A stretch of DNA of 64,000 nt from Flavobacterium tagetis (GCF_016735615.1 NZ_JAERSF010000001.1:744001-808000), one strand, 5' to 3'; positions 51,451-60,083 are shown, numbered from the stretch's first letter. Notes: generated by a model from the sequence alone, not told the origin. Program-made: numbers and translations.

Positions 51451-51939
51451 ATGAAAAAAACACTTTTACTCCTTTTGTTTGTTGCTTCTTTTGCCAATGC
51501 ACAAACAGACAAAAACAAAATCAATCAGACTCTCGACACGTGGCATAAAGCTGCGGGCGAAGTAAAATATGATGCTTACTTCAGTACATTGGCAGACGAT
51601 GCCATTTATATTGGAACTGATGCTACAGAAAATTGGACTAAAAAAGAATTTGCCGTTTGGGCAAAACCATTTTTTGATAAAGGAACAACATGGAATTTTA
51701 AAGCCTTAGAACGTCATATCTTTTTTGATAAAAGCGGAAAAATAGCTTGGTTTGATGAATTATTAGACACACAAATGAAAATCTGTCGCGGTTCTGGAGT
51801 TTTAATAAAAGTGGGGAACGAATGGAAAATTCAGCATTATGTTCTATCGATGACTGTTCCAAATGACGAAGTTGATGCCGTAACCAAAATAAAAGCACCA
51901 ATTGAAAACGCTTTGATTGCAAAACTTCAGAAAAAATAA
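51451..51939 (+). CDS. secreted nuclear transport factor 2-like (SnoaL-type) protein
   Basis: The 162-residue protein has a signal peptide (MKKTLLLLLFVASFANAQ, cleavage after about 18). One NTF2-like cone fold follows: INQTLDTWHKAAGEVKYDAYFSTLADDAIYIGTDATENWTKKEFAVWAKPFF, then IAWFDELLDT and GSGVLIKVGNEWKIQHYVLSMTVPND. DUF4440/SnoaL-like domains of this kind bind small ligands or act as mild isomerases/hydrolases; the role here is unknown. It is periplasmic. Its transcript is probably ended by the hairpin at 51989-52041. Confidence 0.85.
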   Translation: MKKTLLLLLFVASFANAQTDKNKINQTLDTWHKAAGEVKYDAYFSTLADDAIYIGTDATENWTKKEFAVWAKPFFDKGTTWNFKALERHIFFDKSGKIAWFDELLDTQMKICRGSGVLIKVGNEWKIQHYVLSMTVPNDEVDAVTKIKAPIENALIAKLQKK

Positions 51940-51988
51940 AACATTTTACGGTTTTCTTATTATAAACGTAACTTTTTGAGCACATAAG

Positions 51989-52041
51989 AAGCGCTGTTAG
52001 CAGATTAATTTTAATTAATTCAGCAAAAACAGTGCTTTTTT
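51989..52041 (+). terminator. probable terminator with long loop
   Basis: AAGCGCTGTT and AACAGTGCTT pair (one G-T) and are followed by TTTTT. The loop holds a short AATTAATTTTAATTAATT palindrome. Confidence 0.6.
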
Positions 52042-52156
52042 GTAACTTTAGAATAAGATACTGTCAAAAAAACATGCCGTATTTTACAAAATCGATCAAA
52101 ATAAAAGCCACACCTCTATTTTAACAGCCTTCAAAACAAGAATATTTATTTTTTTC

Positions 52157-52183
52157 TAACTTTGACCCTAAAAAAAATAGGGT
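52157..52183 (+). promoter_or_regulatory. -7 box and leader hairpin of the ammonium transporter gene
   Basis: TAACTTTG (52157-52164) fits the -7 consensus and is directly followed by ACCCTA-A7-TAGGGT (52165-52183), a perfect 6-bp stem at the expected transcript start. The -33 region shows no TTG. The hairpin could protect the 5' end or serve as an operator. Confidence 0.55.
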
Positions 52184-52202
52184 TAAACAAAGTATTTTAA
52201 AA

Positions 52203-53585
52203 ATGAAAATAGAAAAACGCTGGATTATATCCTTTATTATGATCAGTGTCGTGTGTACGATAGGTGCATTTTGGCCAACAGTTACAGAAAATAATTATGT
52301 TTTATCAGAATTCGGAACTACAGATAATATCGTTCCTGCTGATGTTGCCTGGATGCTTACTTCGAGCTGTCTGGTTTTAATCATGACCCCAGGATTGTCT
52401 TTCTTTTATGGCGGAATGGTAGGCAAGAAAAACGTTATTTCTACTATGCTTCAAAGTTTTATTTGTTTAGGTGTCGTTACGCTTTTATGGGTTGTAGTGG
52501 CATTTAGTTTGGCTTTTGGAGAACCAGTTGGTTTTGGTTCTGGAGATCATTTTTACAGCTTTTTCGGAAATCCGACCACTTTTGCTTTTATGGATTATGT
52601 TGGTGTTCTGCCACATAAACAATTGGCCAATACGATTCCGTTTATGCTTTTTGCTTTGTTTCAAATGAAATTTGCCATCATTTGTCCTGCTATTATTACC
52701 GGTTCATTTGCAGAACGCGTTCGCTTTATTTCTTATTTAGTTTTCATTAGTTTATTCACGATATTTATTTATGCTCCTTTATGCCACGCCGTTTGGTATC
52801 CAACAGGTGTTTTAGGAAGCTATTTTGGCGTTAAAGATTTTGCTGGAGGAACTGTAGTACACATGAGCTCTGGTTTTGCAGCTTTGGCTGGAGTTATTGT
52901 TTTAGGAAAAAGAAAAAACAGCCAGCATATTCCAACCAATATCCCGTTTGTGTTATTAGGAACAGGAATGCTTTGGTTCGGTTGGTTCGGATTCAACGCT
53001 GGGTCTGCTCTGGCTGCCAACGGAACTGCTGCTATGGCTTTTGCAACCACTACAACTTCATCGGCTGCAGCTATGTTAACTTGGATTTTCTTTGACAGAA
53101 TGAACGGAAGAAAAGTTTCTGCTCTAGGAGCTTGTATTGGAGCTGTTGTAGGTTTAGTTGCTATTACACCTGCCGCAGGATTTGTTTCGGTTCCAGAAAG
53201 TATGTTCTTCGGTTTCATTACGGCTTTGGTTTCTAACACGGCTGTAAACTGTAAATATTCTAAAAAATTCGATGATACGCTTGATGTTTTTGCTTGTCAT
53301 GGTGTCGGCGGAATTATGGGAATGATTCTAACTGCTATTTTCGCTCACGGCGAAGATGCAAGTTTACTTCACGGCGGATGGAATGTTTTTGGACATCACA
53401 TGATGGCATTGGTTTTGGTATCAATTTTTACTTTCTTCGGAGCTTATTTCTTATTTAAAGTAACCAATTTCATTATTCCGCTAAGAGTTTCAGAAGAATC
53501 AGAACACATCGGATTGGATTTATCTCAGCACGATGAATCTCTTGACCCAAAAGCACAGCCAATTACTGAGCCTCATTACGGTTAA
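52203..53585 (+). CDS. amt: ammonium transporter
   Basis: The 460-residue inner-membrane Amt/Mep/Rh protein has an N-terminal membrane helix and then 11 channel helices. AWMLTSSCLVLIMTPGLSFFYGGMVGKKN (about 50-78) is the Amt signature. DFAGGTVVHMSSGFAALAGVIVLGKR has the first pore His (about 221), and GWFGFNAGSALAANGTAAMAF and HGVGGIMGMILTAIFA (second pore His about 361) complete the pathway. It imports ammonium or ammonia. No glnK (PII) gene is adjacent, which is unusual for many bacteria. Confidence 0.94.
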   Translation: MKIEKRWIISFIMISVVCTIGAFWPTVTENNYVLSEFGTTDNIVPADVAWMLTSSCLVLIMTPGLSFFYGGMVGKKNVISTMLQSFICLGVVTLLWVVVAFSLAFGEPVGFGSGDHFYSFFGNPTTFAFMDYVGVLPHKQLANTIPFMLFALFQMKFAIICPAIITGSFAERVRFISYLVFISLFTIFIYAPLCHAVWYPTGVLGSYFGVKDFAGGTVVHMSSGFAALAGVIVLGKRKNSQHIPTNIPFVLLGTGMLWFGWFGFNAGSALAANGTAAMAFATTTTSSAAAMLTWIFFDRMNGRKVSALGACIGAVVGLVAITPAAGFVSVPESMFFGFITALVSNTAVNCKYSKKFDDTLDVFACHGVGGIMGMILTAIFAHGEDASLLHGGWNVFGHHMMALVLVSIFTFFGAYFLFKVTNFIIPLRVSEESEHIGLDLSQHDESLDPKAQPITEPHYG

Positions 53586-53596
53586 GATTTTTTTTC

Positions 53597-53646
53597 GCCA
53601 CGAATTCACGAATTATTTTTAAAATAAAATTCGTGAATTCGTGGCG
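53597..53646. repeat. 18-bp perfect inverted repeat (CACGAATT words)
   Basis: CGCCACGAATTCACGAAT (53597-53614) and ATTCGTGAATTCGTGGCG (53629-53646) are perfect complements with a 14-base loop. It lies between amt and trmB and may terminate the amt transcript. Confidence 0.9.
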
Positions 53647-53694
53647 GAAAACTTTTTAAACCTAATTACGCTATTTTCATTCGTTTATATTCCT

Positions 53695-53702
53695 TAATTT
53701 TG
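53695..53702 (+). promoter_or_regulatory. -7 box of trmB
   Basis: TAATTTTG matches TAnnTTTG. It would place the transcript start near 53709, downstream of the TTG at 53700, and supports the GTG start at 53721. No clear -33 box. Confidence 0.5.
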
Positions 53703-53720
53703 CCGAAAATTTTTGTAAAA

Positions 53721-54398
53721 GTGGGAAGTAAAAATAAACTAAAAAGATTCAGAGAAAACGAAACATTTCAAAACGTTTTTCAACCAACCAGAGAAGAAGT
53801 TGTAGGCGATTTAATGCCGTTAAAAGGAAAATGGAATTCTGATTTCTTTAAAAATGATAATCCATTAGTTTTAGAATTAGGATGCGGAAAGGGAGAATAT
53901 TCTGTTGGATTAGCTGAAAAATACCCAGACAAAAATTTTATCGGAATCGACATTAAAGGTGCGCGTTTCTGGAGAGGTGCTAAAACTGCTGTAGAAAACG
54001 GACTTCATAATGTAGCTTTTGTTCGTACTCAAATCGAATTGATCAATCATATTTTTGCTGAAGGCGAAGTTGACGAAATCTGGATTACTTTCCCAGATCC
54101 GCAAATCAAATATAAAAGAACTAAACATAGAATGACCAATTCTGAGTTCTTGAAATTATATAAAAAAATCCTGAAAAAAGACGGTGTTGTAAACCTTAAA
54201 ACCGACAGCGAATTCATGCATGGATATACTTTAGGATTGCTTCACGGTGAAGGTCACGAAGTTTTGTATGCAAATCATAACGTATATAAAAACGAAGGAA
54301 GTCCTGAAGTTGTAACTTCTATCCAGACTTTCTACGAAAAACAATATTTAGAAATTAATAAGGCAATTACGTATATTCGTTTCAAAATTAAAGACTAA
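53721..54398 (+). CDS. trmB: tRNA (guanine-N7)-methyltransferase
   Basis: TrmB uses S-adenosylmethionine to methylate G46 in the tRNA variable loop. I chose the GTG at 53721 (MGSKNKLKRFRENETF); the TTG at 53700 lies in the -7 box and would add an unusual PKIFVKV. The protein has the SAM-binding LELGCGKGEYSVGLAEKYP (about 52-70) and NFIGIDIKGARFWRGAKTA. The catalytic core is EIWITFPDPQIKYKRTKHRMTNSEFL (about 117-142). Length 225 is normal. It is followed after 42 bases by a LysE-type exporter. Confidence 0.94.
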   Translation: MGSKNKLKRFRENETFQNVFQPTREEVVGDLMPLKGKWNSDFFKNDNPLVLELGCGKGEYSVGLAEKYPDKNFIGIDIKGARFWRGAKTAVENGLHNVAFVRTQIELINHIFAEGEVDEIWITFPDPQIKYKRTKHRMTNSEFLKLYKKILKKDGVVNLKTDSEFMHGYTLGLLHGEGHEVLYANHNVYKNEGSPEVVTSIQTFYEKQYLEINKAITYIRFKIKD

Positions 54399-54440
54399 CT
54401 TTAATTTTGAAACCTTTATCTAACCCATTTTAATAACTAA

Positions 54441-55079
54441 ATGACCTACCTTACTCCTTTAATTTCAGGTTTTATTGCCGCTGCCATTGGAACTATTCCG
54501 CCTGGATTGCTCAATATGACGGCTGCCAAAATAAAAATGAAAGAAGGGAAAAAGAATGCGCTGTCATTTGTAATTGGTGCGGTTTTAATTATTTTTTTTC
54601 AGGCTTATGTTGCCGTTTTATTTGCGCGCGTCATAGACAATCGTCCAGATGTTGTCATATTATTACGTGAAGCTGGTTTTATCATTTTTTCTATCTTAAC
54701 CGTTTATTTTTTCTTTTTTGCAAAAGATCCGATAGCTAAGAAAAAAACCAAACTAAAGAAAACCAGCAAAAAAAGCAGTTTCTTTCTCGGAATGCTTCTT
54801 TCTGGTTTAAACTTTTTTCCTATTCCTTATTATGTTGTAATAAGCGTAACGCTTGCTTCGTATCATCTTTTTGTATTCGAAAACACAATTATTTTAACCT
54901 TTGTATTAGGCTCAGTTCTTGGAGCTTTTGCAATTTTATATAGTTATATTGCTTTCTTCGGAAGAATAGAAAAGAAAACCGATTACTTCATGCGAAACAT
55001 GAACACTATTATCGGAACCATAACAGGATTAGTTGCTCTTGCAACACTTTTTAATATTCTGAATTACTACTTCGGATAA
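54441..55079 (+). CDS. LysE-family transporter
   Basis: The 212-residue membrane protein has six helices and the LysE/RhtB start: LISGFIAAAIGTIPPGLLNMTAAKIKMKEGKKNALSFVIGA (about 7-47), with the conserved PPGLLN and the long central charged loop (PIAKKKTKLKKTSKKSS). The usual function is export of amino acids or similar solutes. The substrate is unknown. It lies between trmB and the alkyltransferase-like gene on the same strand; both gaps are short enough for co-transcription. Confidence 0.85.
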   Translation: MTYLTPLISGFIAAAIGTIPPGLLNMTAAKIKMKEGKKNALSFVIGAVLIIFFQAYVAVLFARVIDNRPDVVILLREAGFIIFSILTVYFFFFAKDPIAKKKTKLKKTSKKSSFFLGMLLSGLNFFPIPYYVVISVTLASYHLFVFENTIILTFVLGSVLGAFAILYSYIAFFGRIEKKTDYFMRNMNTIIGTITGLVALATLFNILNYYFG

Positions 55080-55162
55080 ATAAAACTAACCAATAAGAGA
55101 TTAAGAAAAATTAAGTTTTTATCTTTATTAACTTCATATCTTAATGGTAAAAATATTTTAAA

Positions 55163-55489
55163 ATGGCAGAAGAGAATTTTTTCGAAAGAGTTTATGTAAT
55201 CGCCAGACAAATTCCGTTTGGAAAAGTTACTTCGTATGGCGCTATCGCGAAAGCATTAGGTACAACTCGTTCTGCAAGAATGGTAGGTTGGGCAATGAAT
55301 GCCTGTCATAATATGGATGATGTTCCTGCGCATAGAGTGGTAAACCAAAAAGGACTTCTAACAGGAAAACATCATTTTGATGGAACCAATTTAATGCAGC
55401 AGCTTTTAGAAAATGAAGGAATCAAAGTGGTCAACAATCAGATTGTAGATTTTGAAAAGCATTTCTGGAAACCTGAAGTTGAATCGTAA
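55163..55489 (+). CDS. alkyltransferase-like protein (MGMT family without catalytic Cys)
   Basis: The 108-residue protein is the DNA-binding domain of O6-alkylguanine-DNA alkyltransferase. IPFGKVTSYGAIAKALGTTRSARMVGWAMN (17-46) has the helix-turn-helix and Arg finger. Where active MGMT has PCHR, this protein has PAHR (55-58), so the methyl-accepting Cys is missing. It fits the ATL group, which binds alkylated guanine and recruits nucleotide excision repair. The N-terminal RNase H-like domain of full MGMT is absent as expected. Cytoplasmic. Confidence 0.92.
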   Translation: MAEENFFERVYVIARQIPFGKVTSYGAIAKALGTTRSARMVGWAMNACHNMDDVPAHRVVNQKGLLTGKHHFDGTNLMQQLLENEGIKVVNNQIVDFEKHFWKPEVES

Positions 55490-55498
55490 AAATCATTT

Positions 55499-55611
55499 TA
55501 ACCATATAAGTGATATAAGTTCATTTAAACATTGTGTTTATATCTCTCGCAAAGACGCGAAGTCGCAAAGAAAATTTAAAATAAGCTTTGCGACTTCGCG
55601 TCTTTGCGAGA
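55499..55611. repeat. composite repeat: CATATAAGTGATATAAG word plus 25-bp perfect palindrome
   Basis: The word at 55499-55520 matches 50419-50440. Then CTCGCAAAGACGCGAAGTCG... (55546-55570) and its exact complement (55586-55610) form a 25-bp stem with a 15-base loop. A further related block (gcagacgcagagcattgcgt, 55645-) follows before the kinase gene. The 221-base gap has no gene. Confidence 0.92.
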
Positions 55612-55710
55612 TTAAAAACCATGCTCGATATTTATTCTCTTTGAGCAGACGCAGAGCATTGCGTCTCTACGAAAAAATCTTTGCGTCTTAGCGCCTTTGT
55701 GGCAAAAACA

Positions 55711-57036
55711 CTAAATCAAGCAAATCACAAAACTCGTTTTATCTTCATCAGTTTGATAACTTAGATAACCTCCATGTGCTTCGATAATATTTTTAGAAAG
55801 CGTCAAACCAATTCCTGCTCCATCTTTTCTGGTAGTGAAAAATGGCAAGAAAACTTTATCTCTAATTTCGGTATCTACTCCTTTTCCATTGTCTGAAATC
55901 ACAATAAAAAAGCGATTATTTTCTGTATAACTAGAGACAATAAGTTTCTTTTCTTCTTTTTCTTTTAAAGCATGAATACTATTGGTAATCAAATTGATAA
56001 TTACCTGCTCCATCTGATTTTTATCAATCATAATAGAACGGGAACTATGAATTTCATTTATCAACTCGATTCTTTCTTCCTTCAAAATTGGATTCATAAT
56101 TCGAAGACAATCTTCAAACAAGGCATTTATTGGTGTCATTTGTTTGTTTGGAGTTGGTAGCATTGCCAGTTTACGATAATTCTCAACAAAAAACTGCAAA
56201 TGATCACTTCTATTTATGATTGTCGAAATACTGCTTTTGATGTCTTCAAAATCATCTTCTTCCAATTCTTCTTGATCTACAATATGAAGCAGATTCTGCG
56301 AAAGCGCACGAATCGGCGTTAGCGAATTCATTAATTCATGCGAAATAATCTTCATTAAATTAATCCACGCTTCTTTTTCTTTCTTCTCAATCACACGCTG
56401 AATACTGTCCAATAAAATAATAAAGTACTCTTTATTATAAGTTTGCGTATGCGAAGTCTGAAGCATAAAAGTCTGCAAGTCTTGATCTTCAATTTTGATA
56501 GAAATAGCTTTTTTAAGTTCAGTAAAACCAACCTTTTCAATCTCACTGCATAAACTTGGAAGATAATTTTTAAGATATTGCCAATGATTTACTTTTGGCA
56601 CTTTGAACAGTCTTGAAAAACAGTCATTCATTATAAAAATCGACCAATCCTCATTTTCTTTTTCTAAGATCAAAGCCGCAGTATCAATACTGTTCAAAAT
56701 CGAACGATAGATTAATTCTTTGGAAGTCTGCTCTTGTTTCTGAACCTTTAAAGTGTCATATAAAAGGTATAAACTATTAAAGCTGTCCTTTTTATGCTCT
56801 TCTGGAAAATGGGCAGAAAAGTCATCATGCAGAATAGAGTTTATCGTTTTATCATAAAACATCAATTGGCTTTTGACAAAAAAATACATTTCGAAAAGGA
56901 AAATCAAAACGAAAACCCCAGCCAAAATGCCATTGAATCGAAATCCATTATAAAACAATAACGCACTGCAAAGAAAGAGCCCCATGACAAACACAACTCT
57001 CACAAACAACGCATTATAAAACTTCCAGTTCTTCAT
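55711..57036 (-). CDS. sensor histidine kinase (NtrB/NtrY-like)
   Basis: The 441-residue kinase has two N-terminal membrane helices (about 10-29 and 33-54) with only a few residues between, so no periplasmic sensor. A PAS-like domain (about 110-210) follows, then HisKA with ISHELMNSLTPIRALS (His233). The ATPase is marked by NLITNSIHALKEK (N-box), VISDNGKGVDTEI (G1) and GIGLTLSKNIIEAHGG (G2). It lies downstream of the sigma-54 response regulator gene on the same strand; the 145-base gap holds repeats. Together they probably control the efflux operon at 58695. Confidence 0.93.
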   Translation of the reverse strand: MKNWKFYNALFVRVVFVMGLFLCSALLFYNGFRFNGILAGVFVLIFLFEMYFFVKSQLMFYDKTINSILHDDFSAHFPEEHKKDSFNSLYLLYDTLKVQKQEQTSKELIYRSILNSIDTAALILEKENEDWSIFIMNDCFSRLFKVPKVNHWQYLKNYLPSLCSEIEKVGFTELKKAISIKIEDQDLQTFMLQTSHTQTYNKEYFIILLDSIQRVIEKKEKEAWINLMKIISHELMNSLTPIRALSQNLLHIVDQEELEEDDFEDIKSSISTIINRSDHLQFFVENYRKLAMLPTPNKQMTPINALFEDCLRIMNPILKEERIELINEIHSSRSIMIDKNQMEQVIINLITNSIHALKEKEEKKLIVSSYTENNRFFIVISDNGKGVDTEIRDKVFLPFFTTRKDGAGIGLTLSKNIIEAHGGYLSYQTDEDKTSFVICLI

Positions 57037-57049
57037 TATTTTTTGAATT

Positions 57050-57180
57050 GCCTCCAGCTTTAGCTGGAGAGATATATTATTTATAGAAATAGGCTTTAGC
57101 CAAAATACTTATGTTTGGCTAAAGCCTAAAACCTCATCTCAATATTGACATCCAGCTAAAGCCGGACGCTACGCATTTTC
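57050..57180. repeat. palindromic repeat with GGCTTTAGCC / CTCCAGCT words
   Basis: CTCCAGCT-TT-AGCTGGAG is a perfect hairpin. GGCTTTAGCCAAA pairs with TTTGGCTAAAGCC across a short loop, and CCAGCTAAAGCCGG adds a third element. The same words occur at 26076-26130 and 31942-31951. It lies between the two-component genes. Confidence 0.88.
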
Positions 57181-57181
57181 T

Positions 57182-58534
57182 TTAATTTTTCAAATCGTAT
57201 TTTTCTATTCTTCTGTATAAAGCAGCGCGAGACAAACCAAGTTCTTCAGCGGTTTTACTGATGTTTCCATTGTATTTAAAAAGTGCTTTTTCGATGGCGC
57301 CTTTTTCCATTTCAGATAGCGGATTCTCATCATTTTCCTGAATTTCTTCAAAATCTAAAATATCCAAATCTATTACCGAAATCGTATTGTTTTCAGCCAA
57401 AATCAAAGCGCGTTCAATCTTGTTTTCCATTTCTCGGACATTTCCTTTCCACGGATATTTTTCCAGATAAGATGCAGCATTTTCTTCAAAACGCCAGTTT
57501 TCCTGATTGTATTTTTCGGCAATCTGTTCCAGAATAAAATTGGCCATTGGCACAATATCGTCTTTTCTTTCACGCAAAGACGGAAGATTTATTTCCATTG
57601 TATTAATTCGGTACAGCAAATCTTCACGGAACGTTTTATTTTTTACTTCGGTTTTAATATCGCTATTTGTAGCGGCAATAACACGAACATTTAATGGTCT
57701 TGGCTTGCTTTCGCCTAAACGCGTTACGGTTTTCGTTTGCAAAACATGCAATAATTTAGCTTGAAGATGAAGCGGAATATTCCCGATTTCATCTAAAAAA
57801 ATAGTACCGTTTAAGGCATTTTCAAAACGTCCTGGAGTATCGATTTTAGCATCAGTAAAAGCTCCTTTGGCGTAACCAAAAAGTTCGCTTTCAAACAGAT
57901 TATCACTTAGAGAACCTAAATCGACATGTATAAAAGGCTGATTTTTTCTTTCTGAATGCTGGTGAATAAATTCCGCAAAAACATACTTTCCTGTTCCGTT
58001 TTCACCCAAAATCAAAACATTGGCATCTGTTCTAGCTACTTTTTCAGCCATAGAATATGCTTGTTTTATTTTTGCTGAAGTGCCCACAAAATATTTCTTT
58101 TCAGCTTTCTCTGCTTTTTCTAATGCTGTTTTTTTGCTATTTTTTCTGCTTTCAATAAGCGCTTTATCAATAACTTCTAACAATTTTTCGTTGTTCCAAG
58201 GCTTTAGAACATAATCAAAAGCTCCAATTTTAATACCTTCTACAGCGGTTTCAATTTTACCAAAAGCGGTCATTAAAATAACGACTGTCTGCGGAGAAAG
58301 CGTTTTAATTTCTTTCAGCCAATGAATTCCCTCGCGCCCATCTTCAAAACCAATTCGGTAATTCATGTCCAGCAACACGACATTTATGTCATTTTCGTTT
58401 AAGATTGAAATGATTTTTTTAGGACTATTAGTTGTAAAAATGGTTTCAAAATGCTTTTTAAGAATCATTTTTGCAGAAAAAAGTATTTCTTCCTGATCGT
58501 CGACAACTAATATTTGGGCTAGTTTTTTTCTCAT
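57182..58534 (-). CDS. sigma-54-dependent response regulator (NtrC-like)
   Basis: The 450-residue protein has a receiver domain (Asp12/13, phospho-Asp56 in VVLLDMNYR, Lys111 in VLKPWNNE). The AAA+ domain has Walker A GENGTGK (177-183), sigma-54 contact loop GAFTDA (224-229) in place of GAFTGA, Walker B GTIFLDEIGNIPL and R-finger motif. A C-terminal Fis-type HTH (GNISKTAEELGLSRAALYRRIEKYDL) completes it. It activates sigma-54 promoters by ATP hydrolysis. A matching -24/-12 promoter lies on the other side of its start, before the efflux operon. Confidence 0.95.
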   Translation of the reverse strand: MRKKLAQILVVDDQEEILFSAKMILKKHFETIFTTNSPKKIISILNENDINVVLLDMNYRIGFEDGREGIHWLKEIKTLSPQTVVILMTAFGKIETAVEGIKIGAFDYVLKPWNNEKLLEVIDKALIESRKNSKKTALEKAEKAEKKYFVGTSAKIKQAYSMAEKVARTDANVLILGENGTGKYVFAEFIHQHSERKNQPFIHVDLGSLSDNLFESELFGYAKGAFTDAKIDTPGRFENALNGTIFLDEIGNIPLHLQAKLLHVLQTKTVTRLGESKPRPLNVRVIAATNSDIKTEVKNKTFREDLLYRINTMEINLPSLRERKDDIVPMANFILEQIAEKYNQENWRFEENAASYLEKYPWKGNVREMENKIERALILAENNTISVIDLDILDFEEIQENDENPLSEMEKGAIEKALFKYNGNISKTAEELGLSRAALYRRIEKYDLKN

Positions 58535-58649
58535 TTGGTCTTTTTTCTGTCCGCTTCCGAACGGTCAACTGTTCATTATCGGACACTGCTTTTTTGAAGT
58601 GTTTCCTAAAGCCTCTTTAAATTCAACACTTTACAAATAATAAATTTTA

Positions 58650-58664
58650 TGGCACAGTATTTAC
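58650..58664 (+). promoter_or_regulatory. sigma-54-type (-24/-12) promoter of the MacAB-like operon
   Basis: TGGCAC (58650-58655), N5 and TTAC (58661-58664) match the sigma-54 consensus TGGCAC-N5-TTGC except for A instead of G in the -12 element. The transcript would start about 58675, so translation should start at ATG 58695. It faces away from the divergent NtrC-like gene. Confidence 0.75.
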
Positions 58665-58694
58665 CTATTGATTATCAGTAAAATAAATTATAAA

Positions 58695-59939
58695 ATGGAC
58701 ACGGTAATTCCTCGTAAAAATAAAAAATTTAGATATCTCGCAATAGCAATTGCTGTTTTTTTAGTTTTGCTTACCATCTCAGTTTTTGCTTTTAACACCA
58801 AAAGAACTTTAAATGTAAAAGCAGACGAATTGGTAATTCAAAAAGCAGAAAAAGCCTTTTTTGAAGATTTTGTCGTTTTTCAGGCAAAAGTAGAACCTTT
58901 GAATGTAATGCTGGTAAACGTTACCGAAGGCGGTTCTGTAAAAGAGATTTTTGTAGAAAATGGCGCGATGGTTACCAAAGGGCAATCGCTGGCTCGTTTG
59001 TACAATCCGAATACAGAATTAAATTATCTTACTCAAGAGACTGCTATTATTGAGCAAATCAACAATTTAAATACTGGAAAATTAAACATTAGAAATCAAG
59101 AATTAAACTTAAACAAAGATTTAGTTTTGATTGAACACGATTACAACGATGCAAAAAGATTGTACGACATGAATGCAAAGCTGTATGAGAAAGATGTGAT
59201 TTCTAAAAATGACTGGAATACTTTTAAGGAAAGCCTTCGTTTTCAGGAAGAGCGCAAAAGAACAATTCAGCAGAGTATTCAAAAAGAGAAACAAAGCAAT
59301 CAAGTTCAGATCTCTCAAATAAACCGTTCGATCCAGACTATGGAAAAGAGTTTGGATATTCTTAGAAATAACAAAAAGAACTTTTTAATCACAGCACCAG
59401 AAACAGGACGATTGACTTCTTTTGAACCTGTTTTAGGAAAAACTTTTCAAGCAGGCGCAAGCATTGGAAAAATTGATTCTAATAAAGGATACAAATTGAC
59501 TGCCGAAGTTGACGAATTTTATTTGGAAAAACTTAGAGAAGGATTAAAAGGACAAGTAGAATTTAAAGGCAAAAATCTTGAAGTTATCGTGACTAAAGTA
59601 ATTCCCGAAGTTAAAGGCGGACGTTTTACTGTAGAATTAGCTTTTGCTTCTAAAGAAAATATTGTACTTCAAGACGGACTTAGCTTTGGCGTAAAATTGA
59701 TTTTATCTGAAAAGAACAAAACTTTAGTTATTCCGAGAGGCGCTTTTAATCAGGAAGCAGCAGGAAAATGGATTTTTGTAGTAAACGGAAACAAAGCCGT
59801 AAGAAGAAATATCAAATTAGGACGCGAAAATCCTTCTTATTATGAGGTTCTAGAAGGTTTAAAAGAAGGCGAATCTGTAGTTACTTCTTCTTATACCGAT
59901 TATAAAGATATTGAAGAACTTTCTCTAAATAAAGAATAG
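58695..59939 (+). CDS. RND/MacA-type periplasmic adaptor protein
   Basis: I chose ATG 58695 (MDTVIPRKNKKFRYLAI), since the TTG at 58668 would be in the promoter. The 414-residue protein has a membrane anchor (about 12-33). Lipoyl half motifs are VFQAKVEPLNVMLVNVTEGGSVKEIFVENGAMVTKGQSLARLY and the later TAPETGRLTSFEPVLGKTFQAGASIGKI. A coiled-coil hairpin (about 115-215) and beta-barrel domains follow. It is the MacA-like partner of the ABC transporter downstream and would work with an outer-membrane TolC protein. Confidence 0.93.
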   Translation: MDTVIPRKNKKFRYLAIAIAVFLVLLTISVFAFNTKRTLNVKADELVIQKAEKAFFEDFVVFQAKVEPLNVMLVNVTEGGSVKEIFVENGAMVTKGQSLARLYNPNTELNYLTQETAIIEQINNLNTGKLNIRNQELNLNKDLVLIEHDYNDAKRLYDMNAKLYEKDVISKNDWNTFKESLRFQEERKRTIQQSIQKEKQSNQVQISQINRSIQTMEKSLDILRNNKKNFLITAPETGRLTSFEPVLGKTFQAGASIGKIDSNKGYKLTAEVDEFYLEKLREGLKGQVEFKGKNLEVIVTKVIPEVKGGRFTVELAFASKENIVLQDGLSFGVKLILSEKNKTLVIPRGAFNQEAAGKWIFVVNGNKAVRRNIKLGRENPSYYEVLEGLKEGESVVTSSYTDYKDIEELSLNKE

Positions 59940-59956
59940 TTTGTTTTGTTTCAAGC

Positions 59957-60007
59957 TTCAGGTTTCAAGTTAACGCAACGAAAAGAACATGAAACTTGAA
60001 ACCTGAA
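59957..60007. repeat. 15-bp inverted repeat between adaptor and ATPase genes
   Basis: TTCAGGTTTCAAGTT (59957-59971) and its complement AACTTGAAACCTGAA (59993-60007) are perfect arms with a 21-base loop. The CTTGAAACC word also occurs before ruvC (4045-4065). Confidence 0.88.
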
Positions 60008-60083
60008 ACAAACAAAAACGCAATCATCATTTCAATCATCAATCAAAAAACGTATTTAATAACATTTCAAAACCTTAAAAATT

